A stretch of 64,000 nt of DNA from Bacillota bacterium (GTDB lineage Bacteria > Bacillota > UBA994 > UBA5500): contig JAKOXL010000053.1 of assembly GCA_029781045.1 (NCBI GenBank), positions 1 to 64,000 of the forward strand, given 5' to 3'. The notes below the pieces were generated by a model. The model was not told where the DNA came from, searched no databases, and worked only from the letters and a program-made list of their open reading frames with translations. Each line of letters opens with the position of its first letter. The first letter of the stretch is position 1. This document shows positions 8,876-18,165 of this stretch, piece after piece. The translations under genes were made by a program, and so were the position numbers.

Positions 8876-8926
8876 TCTCTCACCTCCCGCCCTTATCTTA
8901 ACATGACTAGGGGCGGAGCACTTCCT

Positions 8927-9190
8927 CTACTTCTTTGCCTTGTCGACCTGGACATATATGGCCGCGTCAGGGCAGTGAAGCATACACTGGCGACAGACTA
9001 TGCAGCCGGAGGCATCAACGGTAACACGTAACGTGCCATAGTTAGCCGGCTTGTCCGACCAGGATATGACATGGGTAGGGCACTTTTCAATGCAGAGGCC
9101 ACAACCCTTGCATAGTTCAGGGTAAATGGTCCAAGTACCCCTGGGAGCTCGATGACGCTCGCCCTGATAGGACTTCTCTTCTTCACTCAT
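8927..9190 (-). CDS. korD: 2-oxoacid:ferredoxin oxidoreductase, delta (ferredoxin) subunit
   Basis: An 87-residue dicluster ferredoxin. Two complete motifs are present, CKGCGLCIEKCP and CIVCRQCMLHCP, each binding a [4Fe-4S] cluster. It is the electron-relay subunit of the four-part enzyme encoded here and passes electrons from the thiamine/Fe-S core to free ferredoxin. Its ATG overlaps the stop of korC (9187-9190), which indicates translational coupling. Last gene of the kor set in transcription order. Confidence 0.88.
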   Translation of the reverse strand: MSEEEKSYQGERHRAPRGTWTIYPELCKGCGLCIEKCPTHVISWSDKPANYGTLRVTVDASGCIVCRQCMLHCPDAAIYVQVDKAKK

Positions 9191-9879
9191 GGCCTTCCCT
9201 CCCCTTGCCAGCGTTCCTGCACAAAAGTGGCACCGCGTGCCAATGCCCGCAAGTTCAGCTCCCGTAACTCCAGATACTGCTGCAACTTGTCTCCCAGCTT
9301 AGCCAGCAGGGTCTCTTCTACCACTGACAACGGTAGCACCCTGCTGGCGGTTACAATAGCACCCAAGATAATCATGTTGAAAACTCGGGGCTTGAGCTCT
9401 TCCCGCGCAATGGAGGATGCTGGGATACCTACAATCCAGCGGGGCCTTACTCCTTCATTGACTGGGGGCCTGCCGGGTTCCTGGGGTTCAGTACCGACCG
9501 CTAGGCTAAAGGCCTCCGGCGCCACCGTATCCCAACCGTAAATGCCGATAACCTCGTCCCAAACATGAGGAGGTTCTATATCGGAGTTATCATAAATATA
9601 TATGGTGTCGCTGTGGATATACCTTTTGGTGCGTTCCATAGCCCGCCGGCTGAGGGGAACTAAGACATCCGCTTTCTCAAACTTGGGCGCTGCAATAGGC
9701 CCATTCGCTATTTGCACCATAGCGATAGAGACTCCACCCCGTTGCTCCACCCCAAAATTGGGGATGTAGAGGGCCTCTTTGCCAGCTCGGTAGGCCGACT
9801 CCGCCAAGATCTCACCAATCAGTTGCACACCTTGCCCGCCTTCGCCCGCCACTACTATCCGCCAATACTGCCGCCTCAC
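9187..9879 (-). CDS. korC: 2-oxoacid:ferredoxin oxidoreductase, gamma subunit
   Basis: A 230-residue protein of the pyruvate/2-ketoisovalerate ferredoxin oxidoreductase gamma family, beginning with the typical RIVVAGEGGQGVQLIGEIL. This subunit forms part of the dimer interface and helps bind coenzyme A. It overlaps both neighbours by 4 bp (korB stop at its start, korD start at its stop), consistent with a tightly coupled operon. It is longer than many gamma subunits (about 180-190 residues); the extra length is within the middle and C-terminus and shows no extra motif. Confidence 0.88.
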   Translation of the reverse strand: MRRQYWRIVVAGEGGQGVQLIGEILAESAYRAGKEALYIPNFGVEQRGGVSIAMVQIANGPIAAPKFEKADVLVPLSRRAMERTKRYIHSDTIYIYDNSDIEPPHVWDEVIGIYGWDTVAPEAFSLAVGTEPQEPGRPPVNEGVRPRWIVGIPASSIAREELKPRVFNMIILGAIVTASRVLPLSVVEETLLAKLGDKLQQYLELRELNLRALARGATFVQERWQGEGRP

Positions 9880-10646
9880 TGCTGCTCCTCCTCGCTCACC
9901 TTCGGCACTTTGATCTCACCCAAGGGGAAGTATTTGGTCATCTCATCATCCAGATAGCTCCAGGTTTGCTTGGCATTGGTGCGCCAGTTGGTGGGACAGC
10001 CAGACAAAGCTTCCACAAAGGAAAAGCCTCTACCCGCCAGCTGGTTTTCTATGGCCTGTTTTACATAGCGTTTTAAGCGGGGGAAGTTGGCCACTGTACC
10101 GCGAGCCACATAAGCCCGGTCACTGGTAATGGCTGCCACCATCTCGGGACCTAAAGTAGGTTGCCCGGTGGCTTCCGGATCTCTTCCATAGGGGGTTGTG
10201 CCCGTCTTTTGCCCCGGCAAGGTGGTGGGGGCCATCTGTCCTCCTGTCATGGCGTAAACCGAGTTGTTAGCCAACAACACGGTAATCTGCTCGTTCCGCA
10301 GGGCCGCATTAACCAGATGTTGCGCTCCGATGGCGTAGCCGCCCCCGTCTCCCATATAAGCCACCACGATGAGTTCCGGGTTTGCTCGCTTTGCCCCCGC
10401 CACTACCGGAATTGTTCGGCCATGGTGGGTCTGTACACTATCCACATTGAAGAAATCCCAAGCCAGTAAGGAGCAACCGATGTCGCAGCCAAAAACGGTG
10501 CGCTCAGCAATACCTAGTTCGTCAATCACCTCTCCCAAGGCTTTTAAGAAGATGCCGTGACCGCAACCAGGACAGAAACGATGGGGCTTACTGTCTCTGT
10601 TCCATGATTTGGGCATGGCTGGATTACGATCATGAATGATTTGCAC
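9876..10646 (-). CDS. korB: 2-oxoacid:ferredoxin oxidoreductase, beta (thiamine diphosphate) subunit
   Basis: A 256-residue thiamine diphosphate-binding subunit. FCPGCGHG near the N-terminus and the GDGGGYAIG stretch with a following NNSVYAMTGGQ match the cofactor site of KorB/VorB/PorB. I choose a GTG start at 10646, preceded by AAGGGGG; it overlaps the korA stop by 17 bp. A longer open frame to 10757 lies wholly inside korA and lacks homologous sequence. With korA it forms the catalytic core that decarboxylates a 2-oxoacid and transfers the acyl group to CoA. Confidence 0.88.
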   Translation of the reverse strand: MQIIHDRNPAMPKSWNRDSKPHRFCPGCGHGIFLKALGEVIDELGIAERTVFGCDIGCSLLAWDFFNVDSVQTHHGRTIPVVAGAKRANPELIVVAYMGDGGGYAIGAQHLVNAALRNEQITVLLANNSVYAMTGGQMAPTTLPGQKTGTTPYGRDPEATGQPTLGPEMVAAITSDRAYVARGTVANFPRLKRYVKQAIENQLAGRGFSFVEALSGCPTNWRTNAKQTWSYLDDEMTKYFPLGEIKVPKVSEEEQQ

Positions 10647-11730
10647 CTGAGTACCCCCTTTTGGGCAATAACTCTTCCGCTTGCCGTATGACTTGTTCCG
10701 CGGTGATACCGAGGCCGGGCCGCAGCAGGCCGTGAACCGGAGCACAACTGCAACCATAGAGAGCGTCTCTTACCAGAGACATGAGCTGCCCGTGGGCCGA
10801 TTCTACCACCAGTATTTGCTGGCTCTTGCCCGCTATCTCCTGCAAAGCCGTAATGGGGAAGGGGCGTAGCGTTATGGGACGGAAATGCCCAACTCGGTAA
10901 CCCTTCTCCCGCAACTGCTTACTGGCAGCCATGGTGGCTCGGGAAACCACACCGTGGGCTACAAGCAACAGGTCAGGCTCCTCATCTCCGCTCACCGACC
11001 ACTCCACCACTTCACGAGCCATCTGCTGCCATTCTGCTAAATGCTTCGATAGGGTCTCGTACAGTTCTTCTTCAATGTTAAAGGTGTTACGGTGATGCTG
11101 AACCTTTCCCTTCACGCCCAACATAGGGCTGGTGGACTGCAACTGAGTTCCCCGTGTTTGGGGGTCATACAGAGTCAAGGCCTCCCGCATTTTGGCCTGA
11201 TAACCATCTCCTAGCACAAAAGTAGGAAAACGATAACGCCAGGCATGATTAAAGGCCTTAAGGGTATAGTCGAAAATCTCCTGATGAGTAGCCGTTGAGT
11301 AGACCAAACGCAGGCCCTCACCATTGCCGCCAAAGCAGGTGAGCCTCGTTTCCTGTTGGGAGTAGATGACCGTGGCCGTGGAAGGGCCTCCCCGCTGCTG
11401 TATGAACCAGACGGCCGGTATGCGCATCATTTCCGCCATGGAAATGGGTTCTTGCATCAGCACATTTCCGGGTCCGGCGGTGGCACAAAAGGCCTTTTTC
11501 CCAGCCATTACCCCCCCTAGAGTGGCAAAACCTGCTGATAACTCATCTTCCGTTTGCAGAAAACCCCTGCCATACTTGGGAGCGAGACGGGTCCAGTAGT
11601 GCATAATCTCATTCTGAGGAGTAATGGGATAGCCATACATAATATCCGCACCGGCTGCTAACGCAGCCCAAGCAATCACCTCGTTACCCGTCATAAATGC
11701 TCGTTGCTCTTTTATAAAAATGGTGTCCAC
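10630..11730 (-). CDS. korA: 2-oxoacid:ferredoxin oxidoreductase, alpha subunit
   Basis: A 366-residue alpha subunit with the pyrimidine-binding region GYPITPQNEIMHYW, EDELSAGFATLGGVMAG and the ATAGPGNVLMQEPISMAEM stretch. The C-terminal third is the transketolase-like domain. The domain split into four genes alpha-beta-gamma-delta resembles 2-oxoglutarate (Kor) and branched-chain 2-oxoacid (Vor) enzymes; I cannot tell these apart here, so kor is a working name. GTG start with GGAGGAGG 7 bp ahead. In an anaerobe the enzyme either yields reduced ferredoxin or carboxylates acyl-CoA with it. Confidence 0.88.
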   Translation of the reverse strand: MDTIFIKEQRAFMTGNEVIAWAALAAGADIMYGYPITPQNEIMHYWTRLAPKYGRGFLQTEDELSAGFATLGGVMAGKKAFCATAGPGNVLMQEPISMAEMMRIPAVWFIQQRGGPSTATVIYSQQETRLTCFGGNGEGLRLVYSTATHQEIFDYTLKAFNHAWRYRFPTFVLGDGYQAKMREALTLYDPQTRGTQLQSTSPMLGVKGKVQHHRNTFNIEEELYETLSKHLAEWQQMAREVVEWSVSGDEEPDLLLVAHGVVSRATMAASKQLREKGYRVGHFRPITLRPFPITALQEIAGKSQQILVVESAHGQLMSLVRDALYGCSCAPVHGLLRPGLGITAEQVIRQAEELLPKRGYSGANHS

Positions 11731-11760
11731 AAGACTACCTCCTCCCGCTATGGTTACTCA

Positions 11761-12426
11761 CTACCAAAAGGCTAAAGGCATGTATCGCTTTAACGGCCAC
11801 ACTGGGTTTCCACACACATCCCACTTGCCCATCTGCTCAGCTACTTCTACCAGAGCAGCGGTGGCAACCACGGGCAAATGCAGGCGTTGGGCCGCGGCCT
11901 GCACCACCCGAGCCCCCTGTTGTACTAGCTCCACCGTGGTCTCTGCGCCCAAATGGGTATTGTTGATCAGGCCGTGCAATGGTCGAAAGCGCTGAGCTTC
12001 CACCACAATCTGCTCCTCGTCCCGGGTTAGGGGACGGCAGGTGTTGACCACTAGGTAGACAGACAGACGGGGAAAATCCAACAGCCCCTCCACTAGAGCC
12101 AAGACTTCACTGCCGTACACACCATAGCCCACGTCGCACACCACATATCCGCTATGCCGCAGGAGGACCCCTTTCACCTGAGGATGTAGCTGCATGCCGG
12201 CCTCACCTAAGCCTAGGGTCTGTTTTGTCTCCCAGGCGATGACGTCAAGTCCTTCTTCCCGTAACCGACCCTGCAATGGACGCAAGGTATAAGTGGGCTC
12301 AACCAAGTCAAGATCCACCAGTGCAACTGGCAGCCCCTCTTGCCTCAAGGCTAACGCCCGGGTGATGGCTATTTCACTCTTGCCCGCTGCGTGCTCACCA
12401 ACAAAGGCCTCAACCCGTCTTAACAC
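11761..12426 (-). CDS. P-loop NTPase of unknown role, first gene of the kor operon
   Basis: A 221-residue protein with a Walker A motif GEHAAGKS at residues 10-17 and a MinD/CobB-like layout: ALVDLDLVEPTYTLRP gives the Asp-rich Switch I region, VVCDVGYGVYG the Walker B area, and LVVNTCRPLT a nucleotide-base loop. It probably binds ATP or GTP. It lies 30 bp upstream of korA on the same strand and is likely co-transcribed. An accessory role for the oxidoreductase (maturation, CoA or cofactor handling, regulation) is a guess from position. GTG start after GGGGGTG. Confidence 0.7.
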   Translation of the reverse strand: MLRRVEAFVGEHAAGKSEIAITRALALRQEGLPVALVDLDLVEPTYTLRPLQGRLREEGLDVIAWETKQTLGLGEAGMQLHPQVKGVLLRHSGYVVCDVGYGVYGSEVLALVEGLLDFPRLSVYLVVNTCRPLTRDEEQIVVEAQRFRPLHGLINNTHLGAETTVELVQQGARVVQAAAQRLHLPVVATAALVEVAEQMGKWDVCGNPVWPLKRYMPLAFW

Positions 12427-12464
12427 ACCCCCACCCCCTGTCTCTTGTAGCTTACCCCGGGCAC

Positions 12465-12495
12465 AAAAAAAGGTTACCTCTTGCGAAGTAACCTT
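12465..12495 (-). terminator. Intrinsic terminator after lepB
   Basis: On the minus strand an 8-bp stem (AAGGTTAC with GTAACCTT, 12488-12495 with 12470-12477) is followed by a run of seven T. It ends the trpS-lepB transcript and separates it from the kor operon. Confidence 0.9.
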
Positions 12496-12511
12496 AGTCC
12501 CACTATAGGAG

Positions 12512-13042
12512 TTATCTAACTAGGCGCATTGCCGGCAAAGGCCAAAACACGAAGATGGCCTGCCCCTTAATCTGACTGCGGTGAACAAAGCCGATGGATA
12601 GGCTACGGCTATCTCGGCTATTGCCACGATTATCCCCCATAACAAAATAGTAATCCTCTGGTATTTCAACTGGCCCATAAATATCAAGGGTAGCCTGAGT
12701 AAGATAGGGTTCGGCTAAGCGCTGGCCCTCAATATAGACAGAGCCGTCCCTAATCTCAATGGTTTCCCCCGGTAAGCCGATCACACGCTTGATAATAGTG
12801 ATGTCTTCATTGGGGAGTTCCACAATGGCCACCTCACCCCGTTGCGGCTGACGTAAACGGTAGACCAAGCGGTTAATAAACAAGCGTTCCGAATCGTACA
12901 AACTGGTCTCCATCGACGCCCCCTCCACCCGGTAGGGCTCAATCACAAAGGTACGCAACACAAGGGCCAGAACCAGAGCAACAATCAAAGCTCTAACCCA
13001 TTCTTGCATTTCCCGTCGAACAGCCTCTTCCAAGCCATTCAC
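12512..13042 (-). CDS. lepB: Signal peptidase I
   Basis: A type I signal peptidase of the Gram-positive kind, 176 residues from the chosen start. One N-terminal membrane anchor (ALIVALVLALVLRTFVI), the catalytic Ser 43 in EGASMETSL, the general-base Lys 85 in IIKRVIGLPGE and the box-E motif GDNRGNSRDSR are all present. It cleaves signal peptides outside the membrane. The start is uncertain: GTG at 13042 has GGAG 6 bp ahead, TTG at 13033 has AGGAG 8 bp ahead, and the frame is open to 13087. Co-transcribed with trpS (62 bp gap from this start) and ended by a strong terminator. Confidence 0.9.
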   Translation of the reverse strand: MNGLEEAVRREMQEWVRALIVALVLALVLRTFVIEPYRVEGASMETSLYDSERLFINRLVYRLRQPQRGEVAIVELPNEDITIIKRVIGLPGETIEIRDGSVYIEGQRLAEPYLTQATLDIYGPVEIPEDYYFVMGDNRGNSRDSRSLSIGFVHRSQIKGQAIFVFWPLPAMRLVR

Positions 13043-13104
13043 TCCTAACTCCACAACCAGCATTTCCCTACTATTGTAGCATACCAAGGAAGAGTTGCCC
13101 GCAA

Positions 13105-14082
13105 CTAAAGGTTCAAGCCCATGACCTCTTTTACCCTCTTCAACGTGGGCGCCGCAGCTTCCCTAGCCTTAGCAGCACCAGCTGCCAGTATGTCATAGAT
13201 TTCATCGCTGGCCATCAGCTGGCGGTAGCGGGCTTGTATCGGCTCCAGTACGGCTAACACCGCTTCAAGAGTACCTTTCTTGAGAGCGCCATAGCCTTGA
13301 CCTTGGTAACGCTCCTCTAAGGCAGCTACAGACTCACCGGAACAGAGAGCATGAATAACCAATAGGTTGCTGACCCCCGGCTTGTTTTCCGGATCGTAGC
13401 GGACCACCGCCTCACTATCGGTAACAGCCCGGTTGATTTTCTTTTTGATCACATTGGGTTCATCCAGCAGATGAATGTCGCCCATGGAATTGGAGCTCTT
13501 GCTCATTTTCTTATGGGGCTCGGAAAGGGACATAATACGGGCCCCAATGCTGGGTATTAGCGGCTCAGGTACTTTGAAAACCTCTCCGAAACGATTGTTA
13601 AAGCGGATCGCAATGTCTCGAGTTAGCTCCACGTGTTGCTTCTGGTCCTCCCCTACCGGAACCACGTCGGTCTGATAGAGAAGGATGTCGGCCGCCATTA
13701 AAGCTGGATAGGTAAACAAACCAACGGTGACGCTTTCCTGCTCACGCGCCTTATCTTTATACTGGGTCATTCGGCCAAGTTCGCCCATATAGCTCATGCA
13801 CTGTAACAGCCAACCCAGTTCAGCATGGGCTGGAACTTGCGACTGAATAAACAAAGTTGACTTCTTAGGATCAATACCCACTGCCAAATAGAGGGCCGCC
13901 AGACTAATGGCTTGCTGGCGCAATTCCTCCGGCTCTTGCGGCACCGTTAAGGCATGGAGGTCAACTACCGAGTAAAAGCATTCATAATCGTCCTGCATGG
14001 CCACAAAATGCCGCATTGCTCCCAAGTAGTTGCCCAAGGTAAGATTCCCACTCGGTTTGACACCAGAGAAAACTCGTTTCAT
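13105..14082 (-). CDS. trpS: Tryptophanyl-tRNA synthetase
   Basis: A class I aminoacyl-tRNA synthetase of about 325 residues, charging tRNA-Trp. The HIGH-equivalent is in SGNLTLGNYLGA and the KMSKS loop is in KKMSKSSNS. Length is normal for bacterial TrpRS. Three consecutive ATG codons occur (14088, 14085, 14082); AGGGGG is best spaced (7 bp) for the third, so I use 14082. Expression is controlled by the T-box leader directly upstream. lepB follows on the same strand. Confidence 0.95.
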   Translation of the reverse strand: MKRVFSGVKPSGNLTLGNYLGAMRHFVAMQDDYECFYSVVDLHALTVPQEPEELRQQAISLAALYLAVGIDPKKSTLFIQSQVPAHAELGWLLQCMSYMGELGRMTQYKDKAREQESVTVGLFTYPALMAADILLYQTDVVPVGEDQKQHVELTRDIAIRFNNRFGEVFKVPEPLIPSIGARIMSLSEPHKKMSKSSNSMGDIHLLDEPNVIKKKINRAVTDSEAVVRYDPENKPGVSNLLVIHALCSGESVAALEERYQGQGYGALKKGTLEAVLAVLEPIQARYRQLMASDEIYDILAAGAAKAREAAAPTLKRVKEVMGLNL

Positions 14083-14100
14083 CATCATTCCCCCTTATAA

Positions 14101-14345
14101 AAGATAACAACTCCGCCCCAAGCTCGGGACGGAGTTAATCCGCGGTACCACCCGAGTTCACCACCACTAGTGGTGCCCTCATTCTTGCAGCCAGAGGCTG
14201 CCTCTGCCCTCTAACGGGGGCAAAACGCCATATAATCAGGAACACTCCGGGGCCCATTCACCGCTCCTTGTCACCGATCCTTCCACCCAACGTCGGCTCG
14301 CTAAAGACTAAGGGGCTGCGGTTACTATCTCCCATCATAGTGCTG
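14101..14345 (-). promoter_or_regulatory. T-box leader (tryptophan) upstream of trpS
   Basis: On the minus strand the conserved T-box GGGTGGTACCGCG is at 14153-14141, followed by a strong terminator stem (AACTCCGTCCC with GGGGCGGAGTT, 14136-14109) and a T-rich tail. Upstream is Stem I, including an AGTA-type motif near 14325. The candidate specifier codon is TGG (14256-14254) in the context GTGAATGG, that is Trp, which agrees with the gene it controls. Uncharged tRNA-Trp should pair with TGG and with the TGGT bulge and allow read-through. The 5' boundary is approximate. Confidence 0.93.
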
Positions 14346-14384
14346 ATTATCATAAATTTAACCCCAAGTTCAGCCAAAGTCAAG

Positions 14385-16513
14385 TTATAAGCCCTTTAGA
14401 GATAAGGAAATACGCTGGCGCCGCAAGTCCACATCAAGTACGCGCACCATCACCTGCTGCCCCACTTGTAAGACCTCCGATGGGTGCTTAATGAAGTGGT
14501 CACTGACTTCTGAAATATGGACTAATCCGTCCTGTTTAACACCTATATCAACGAAGGCGCCGAAATCCACCACATTGCGCACTACTCCAGGCAGAACCAT
14601 CTCCTCGCGTAGGTCTTCCAGTTTCAACACATCCCGACGGAAAATGGGGCCGGGAAGGTCTTCCCTTGGATCTCGGCCCGGCCGCAGCAAAGCCGCATAT
14701 ATGTCCCGCAAAGTTGGCAGACCCGCCCCCAGCTGGCGGGCAAGTGCTGCCAAGTCATCTTCCGACAGAGTCGGCTGCACCTGCATGCGCTGCCACAGGT
14801 GTTCGGCCAACCCATAAGACTCGGGATGTACTGGTGTATTATCCAGAGGATTGCTGGCTCCTGGTATACGGCAGAACCCGGCACACTGCAAGAAGGTACT
14901 CGGCCCTAGCCGAGGCACCTGGAGTAGTTGCTGCCGGGAGCTGAAGGGACCATTCTCCTCTCGGAAGGCAACTATATTCCTGGCCACCGTTTTACTCACG
15001 CCAGCCACATGGGTCAACAGCGCTGGAGAAGCTGTATTAAGATCAACACCTACCCGGTTTACCACATCTTCTACAACACCCTGCAGTGTTTCCGCAAGCC
15101 GTTTCTGATTGACATCATGCTGATATTGCCCCACGCCGATAGACTTAGGATCAATCTTGACTAGCTCAGCCAGCGGGTCCTGCAGCCTCCGCCCAATGGA
15201 GACGGCACCTCGTAAGGTTACATCCATTCCCGGTAATTCCTCTGCCGCCAGAGGAGAGGCGGAATAGACCGATGCTCCCGCCTCATTAACAATAGTGTAA
15301 GTCACTGGTAGACTCTCATCATTGATAAGAGCCGCCACCACTTCCTCCGTTTCCCGTGACCCGGTACCATTACCAATAGCCACTATGTTGACGCCATATT
15401 GCCGGATCAGGCGTAGCAAGAGAGAACGTCCTTGCGCCAAGTCGTTTTGTGGGGGCGTAATATAGGCTACACCCGTAGCCAGCACCTTGCCTTGCGGATT
15501 CAACACGGCCAGCTTACACCCAGTGCGATAGGCGGGATCGACGGCCAGAACGACGGCCCTTTTACCGGAGCCTGCAAAAGCAGGTTACGCAAGTTTTCGG
15601 CAAAGACCTTAATGGCCTGCTCTTCCGCCCCCTCCGTCAGGTAACTACGTAGCTCTCGTTCAACCGCCGGGAACAGAAGGCGTTTACAACCGTCGATAAT
15701 CGCTGCCTGCAAGAACTTAGGAGGTTCCTTGGGCTTTGCAAAGAAAAGGAAAATGCGGGCAAACAGTTGCTCTTGAGGTAGGCTAAACTCGACCTTAAGA
15801 AAGCCCTCCTTCTCACCTCTGTTAATAGCTAAGACGCGGTGGGGAGGGATGCGCCGGATGGTTTCTTTGTAATCATAATACATTTCAAATACGGAAGAGG
15901 CCTGACTATCGCTGGCCTTGACCACCAACTCACCATATGTACGGAAAAAGTTGCGCGTTAGCTCGCGCACATTGTAATCTTCGCTAACCAGCTCGGCAAT
16001 AATGTCTTGTGCCCCCGCTAGTGCCTCTTCAACAGAATTAACTCCCTTATCTGGGTCAACAAAGGGGCTACAGATCTCTGCAGCCGACTCATCGGTCACG
16101 CTAGGGTCTAGCAATTGCTCCGCTAGTGGTTCCAGTCCCTTCTCTTTAGCCACCGTTGCCCGGGTTCGTCGTTTGGGACGATAAGGCAAATAAATATCTT
16201 CTACCTGCTGCAACGTGGTTGTACTGTCAATCAACTGAGCTAGCTCGTCGGTCAACCGGTTCTGCTCGGCGATAAGCCTTTTTACTTCTTGTTGTCTTTG
16301 AGCCAGAGCTCGCAGATAGGTCAGTCGCTCCTGTAACCTTCTTAGTGCCGTTTCGTCCATCTCGCCGGTGACTTCTTTGCGATAGCGGGCAATAAAGGGT
16401 ATGGTGTTACCCTGATCTAGGAGTTCAATTGTAGCCGGCACTCTGCGGGCATCCATGTTCAGCTCCTGAGCTAAACGGACAGCCATGTCCACAGGCAAGT
16501 CCTCCTCTGTCAT
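14385..16513 (-). pseudogene. tex: tex, S1 RNA-binding transcription accessory protein, split by a frameshift
   Basis: Two adjacent frames together make one Tex protein of about 709 residues. The first (15500-16513) carries the N-terminal Tex helical domain with NTIPFIARYRKEVTGEMDE. The second carries the YqgF-like RNase H fold, the helix-hairpin-helix (LLTHVAGVSKTVARNIVAF) and a C-terminal S1 domain (VVDFGAFVDIGVKQDG). The frame changes at AAAAGGG (15563-15557 on the minus strand): one extra base would restore a continuous QAPVKG...AVVLAVDPAYRTGCK sequence. Either a real loss of function, programmed slippage, or a homopolymer error in the sequence. The start overlaps the stop of the amidohydrolase by 4 bp (ATGA). 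Confidence 0.85.
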
Positions 16514-17697
16514 TCCCTAAATAGCTCATGTTCTATGAGTTGGCAAAAGAGAGCAACGCCTAAGGGTAAGGCGCCCTCGTCGATATCAAAACTGGGATGA
16601 TGGGCAGGGTATTGCTTTTCGCCATTAGACAAACGGGCTCCTAACCAGAAAAAAGCCCCTGGCACACGCTCTAGGAAATGGGCAAAATCCTCGCCCGTGA
16701 GAGAAGGCTGTTGCAGCAGGCGAACCGAACCAGGACCAAAGGTAACTTCAGCCGCTTCTATTACCTTCTCCACTTGCTCCGGATGGTTGGAGGCGGGAGG
16801 ATAACCGGGTGTATATCGCAGTTCATACCTGGCCCCCATGGCCCTAGTAACGCCATCCACAATCTGTTCAATCCGCTCCTGCATCAGCTGCCGTGTTAAA
16901 TTGTCAACAGTGCGCACCGTACAATCAAGTAGAGCCGAGTCGGCTATGACATTGTAGCGGTAACCGGCCCGTAGCACCCCGATACTCAGGACCGCCGGTA
17001 CATGGGGTGACGTGTTACGGGAGACAATGCTCTGTAGTGCTACCACCACGTGGGCGGCTACTAGAACAGCATCTACCGCTTGCTGGGGAGCCGAACCGTG
17101 CCCCCCCGAGCCCAGAATTTTTATCTCCACTCGATCGCTGGCAGCCATGGCCAGTCCCTTGGCCACTCCCAGCTTACCCACTGGCAAATCGGGTGTAACA
17201 TGGAGAGCATAAATGGCATCCACTCTTGGGTCTTCCAAAACCCCATCCTCGATCATAGGCAATACCCCACCTAAAGGGGGGCACTCTTCTGCTGACTGGA
17301 AAATGCACTTCACCGTGCCAGCAATTTGCCTGCTATGCTGCTGCAACAGTATGGCCGTACCTGCTAGAATGGCACTATGGGCATCATGGCCACAGGCATG
17401 GCTCACACCGGCAATGCTGGAGGCATAAGGTTTGCCGGTCTTCTCATGTATAGGAAGGGCATCCATATCGGCCCGTAGGGCAATGGTACGGCCAGGCGCT
17501 GCTCCCACAATGGTGGCTACTATACCAGTTCTACCCACGTTTTCTCGCACATCAATGCCCTCGCTGCGCAGTATGTCAGCCAAGTACTTGGCAGTATTGA
17601 TCTCCTTATAGCCCAACTCAGGATACTTGTGAATATGTCGTCGCATCTGGATAAGCCGATCCCTTATTGCTGCGGCCTGCTGTCTCCAATAGTTCAT
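16510..17697 (-). CDS. M20-family amidohydrolase (N-acyl amino acid / IAA-amino acid hydrolase type)
   Basis: A 395-residue metal-dependent amidohydrolase. Typical motifs of the M20D group are IHKYPELGYKE, ALRADMDALPIHE, SHACGHDAH, SAEECPPLGG and a late GAFFWLGA. These enzymes remove acyl groups from amino acids or peptides in the cytoplasm. ATG at 17697 has AAGGAGG about 12 bp ahead, slightly long; the open frame continues to 17790 but the extra residues do not fit the family. Stop overlaps the tex start by 4 bp, so the two genes are translationally coupled. Confidence 0.88.
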   Translation of the reverse strand: MNYWRQQAAAIRDRLIQMRRHIHKYPELGYKEINTAKYLADILRSEGIDVRENVGRTGIVATIVGAAPGRTIALRADMDALPIHEKTGKPYASSIAGVSHACGHDAHSAILAGTAILLQQHSRQIAGTVKCIFQSAEECPPLGGVLPMIEDGVLEDPRVDAIYALHVTPDLPVGKLGVAKGLAMAASDRVEIKILGSGGHGSAPQQAVDAVLVAAHVVVALQSIVSRNTSPHVPAVLSIGVLRAGYRYNVIADSALLDCTVRTVDNLTRQLMQERIEQIVDGVTRAMGARYELRYTPGYPPASNHPEQVEKVIEAAEVTFGPGSVRLLQQPSLTGEDFAHFLERVPGAFFWLGARLSNGEKQYPAHHPSFDIDEGALPLGVALFCQLIEHELFRE

Positions 17698-17795
17698 TAG
17701 TTCTAAAGGCCTCCTTACTCTAGTTCCAGAGCCTACTAGTCCCGCTAGGACTATTATTCGTGACGCAGGCACATAATCCCTGTTCCCCAAAGAAA

Positions 17796-18122
17796 TTAGT
17801 TGGTATGAGGGCGCTTATTGGTCAGCAGCCACAGGACGGCCGTCAAGATCAGCAACACCAGCACGCCTCGTAGTAAGGAGGGTTGCCAAGAAGCTGCTGA
17901 TTCTCCGCTGGGAGGTTCGCCGGGCTCTGCCCAACCAATATCGGCTTCCACTCGTACCACCACGTACCAGGTATCCGTTTCAGCCTGCCAATAGTAGTCG
18001 CCCACGTGGGGTTGAAACTCGGTATAGGCAATGATCTGTCCATCAGCGAGCATCAACCGGTACACGGGTTCACCGGCAATGAGCAGAGCGAGAACTAATA
18101 GGCAACTGAGCCATTTTACCAT
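17796..18122 (-). CDS. Small membrane protein of unknown function
   Basis: A 108-residue protein with a hydrophobic N-terminal segment (LSCLLVLALLIAG), an external region of about 60 residues rich in aromatic and acidic residues, and a second hydrophobic segment near the C-terminus (GVLVLLILTAVLWLL) followed by a short basic tail. Likely two membrane passes with the loop outside. ATG at 18122 is preceded by AAGGGTG at 6 bp; a GTG 9 bp upstream is an alternative. It lies upstream of the amidohydrolase on the same strand. I do not recognise a family. Confidence 0.55.
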   Translation of the reverse strand: MVKWLSCLLVLALLIAGEPVYRLMLADGQIIAYTEFQPHVGDYYWQAETDTWYVVVRVEADIGWAEPGEPPSGESAASWQPSLLRGVLVLLILTAVLWLLTNKRPHTN

Positions 18123-18165
18123 ACCTATCACCCTTGTTTAGGAAATGTTTAGAAGGCGTAACTAG

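Noticed and set aside
9152-9541. Long plus-strand frame opposite korC
   Set aside because: Shadow frame; the minus-strand korC has clear family motifs and coupled start and stop.
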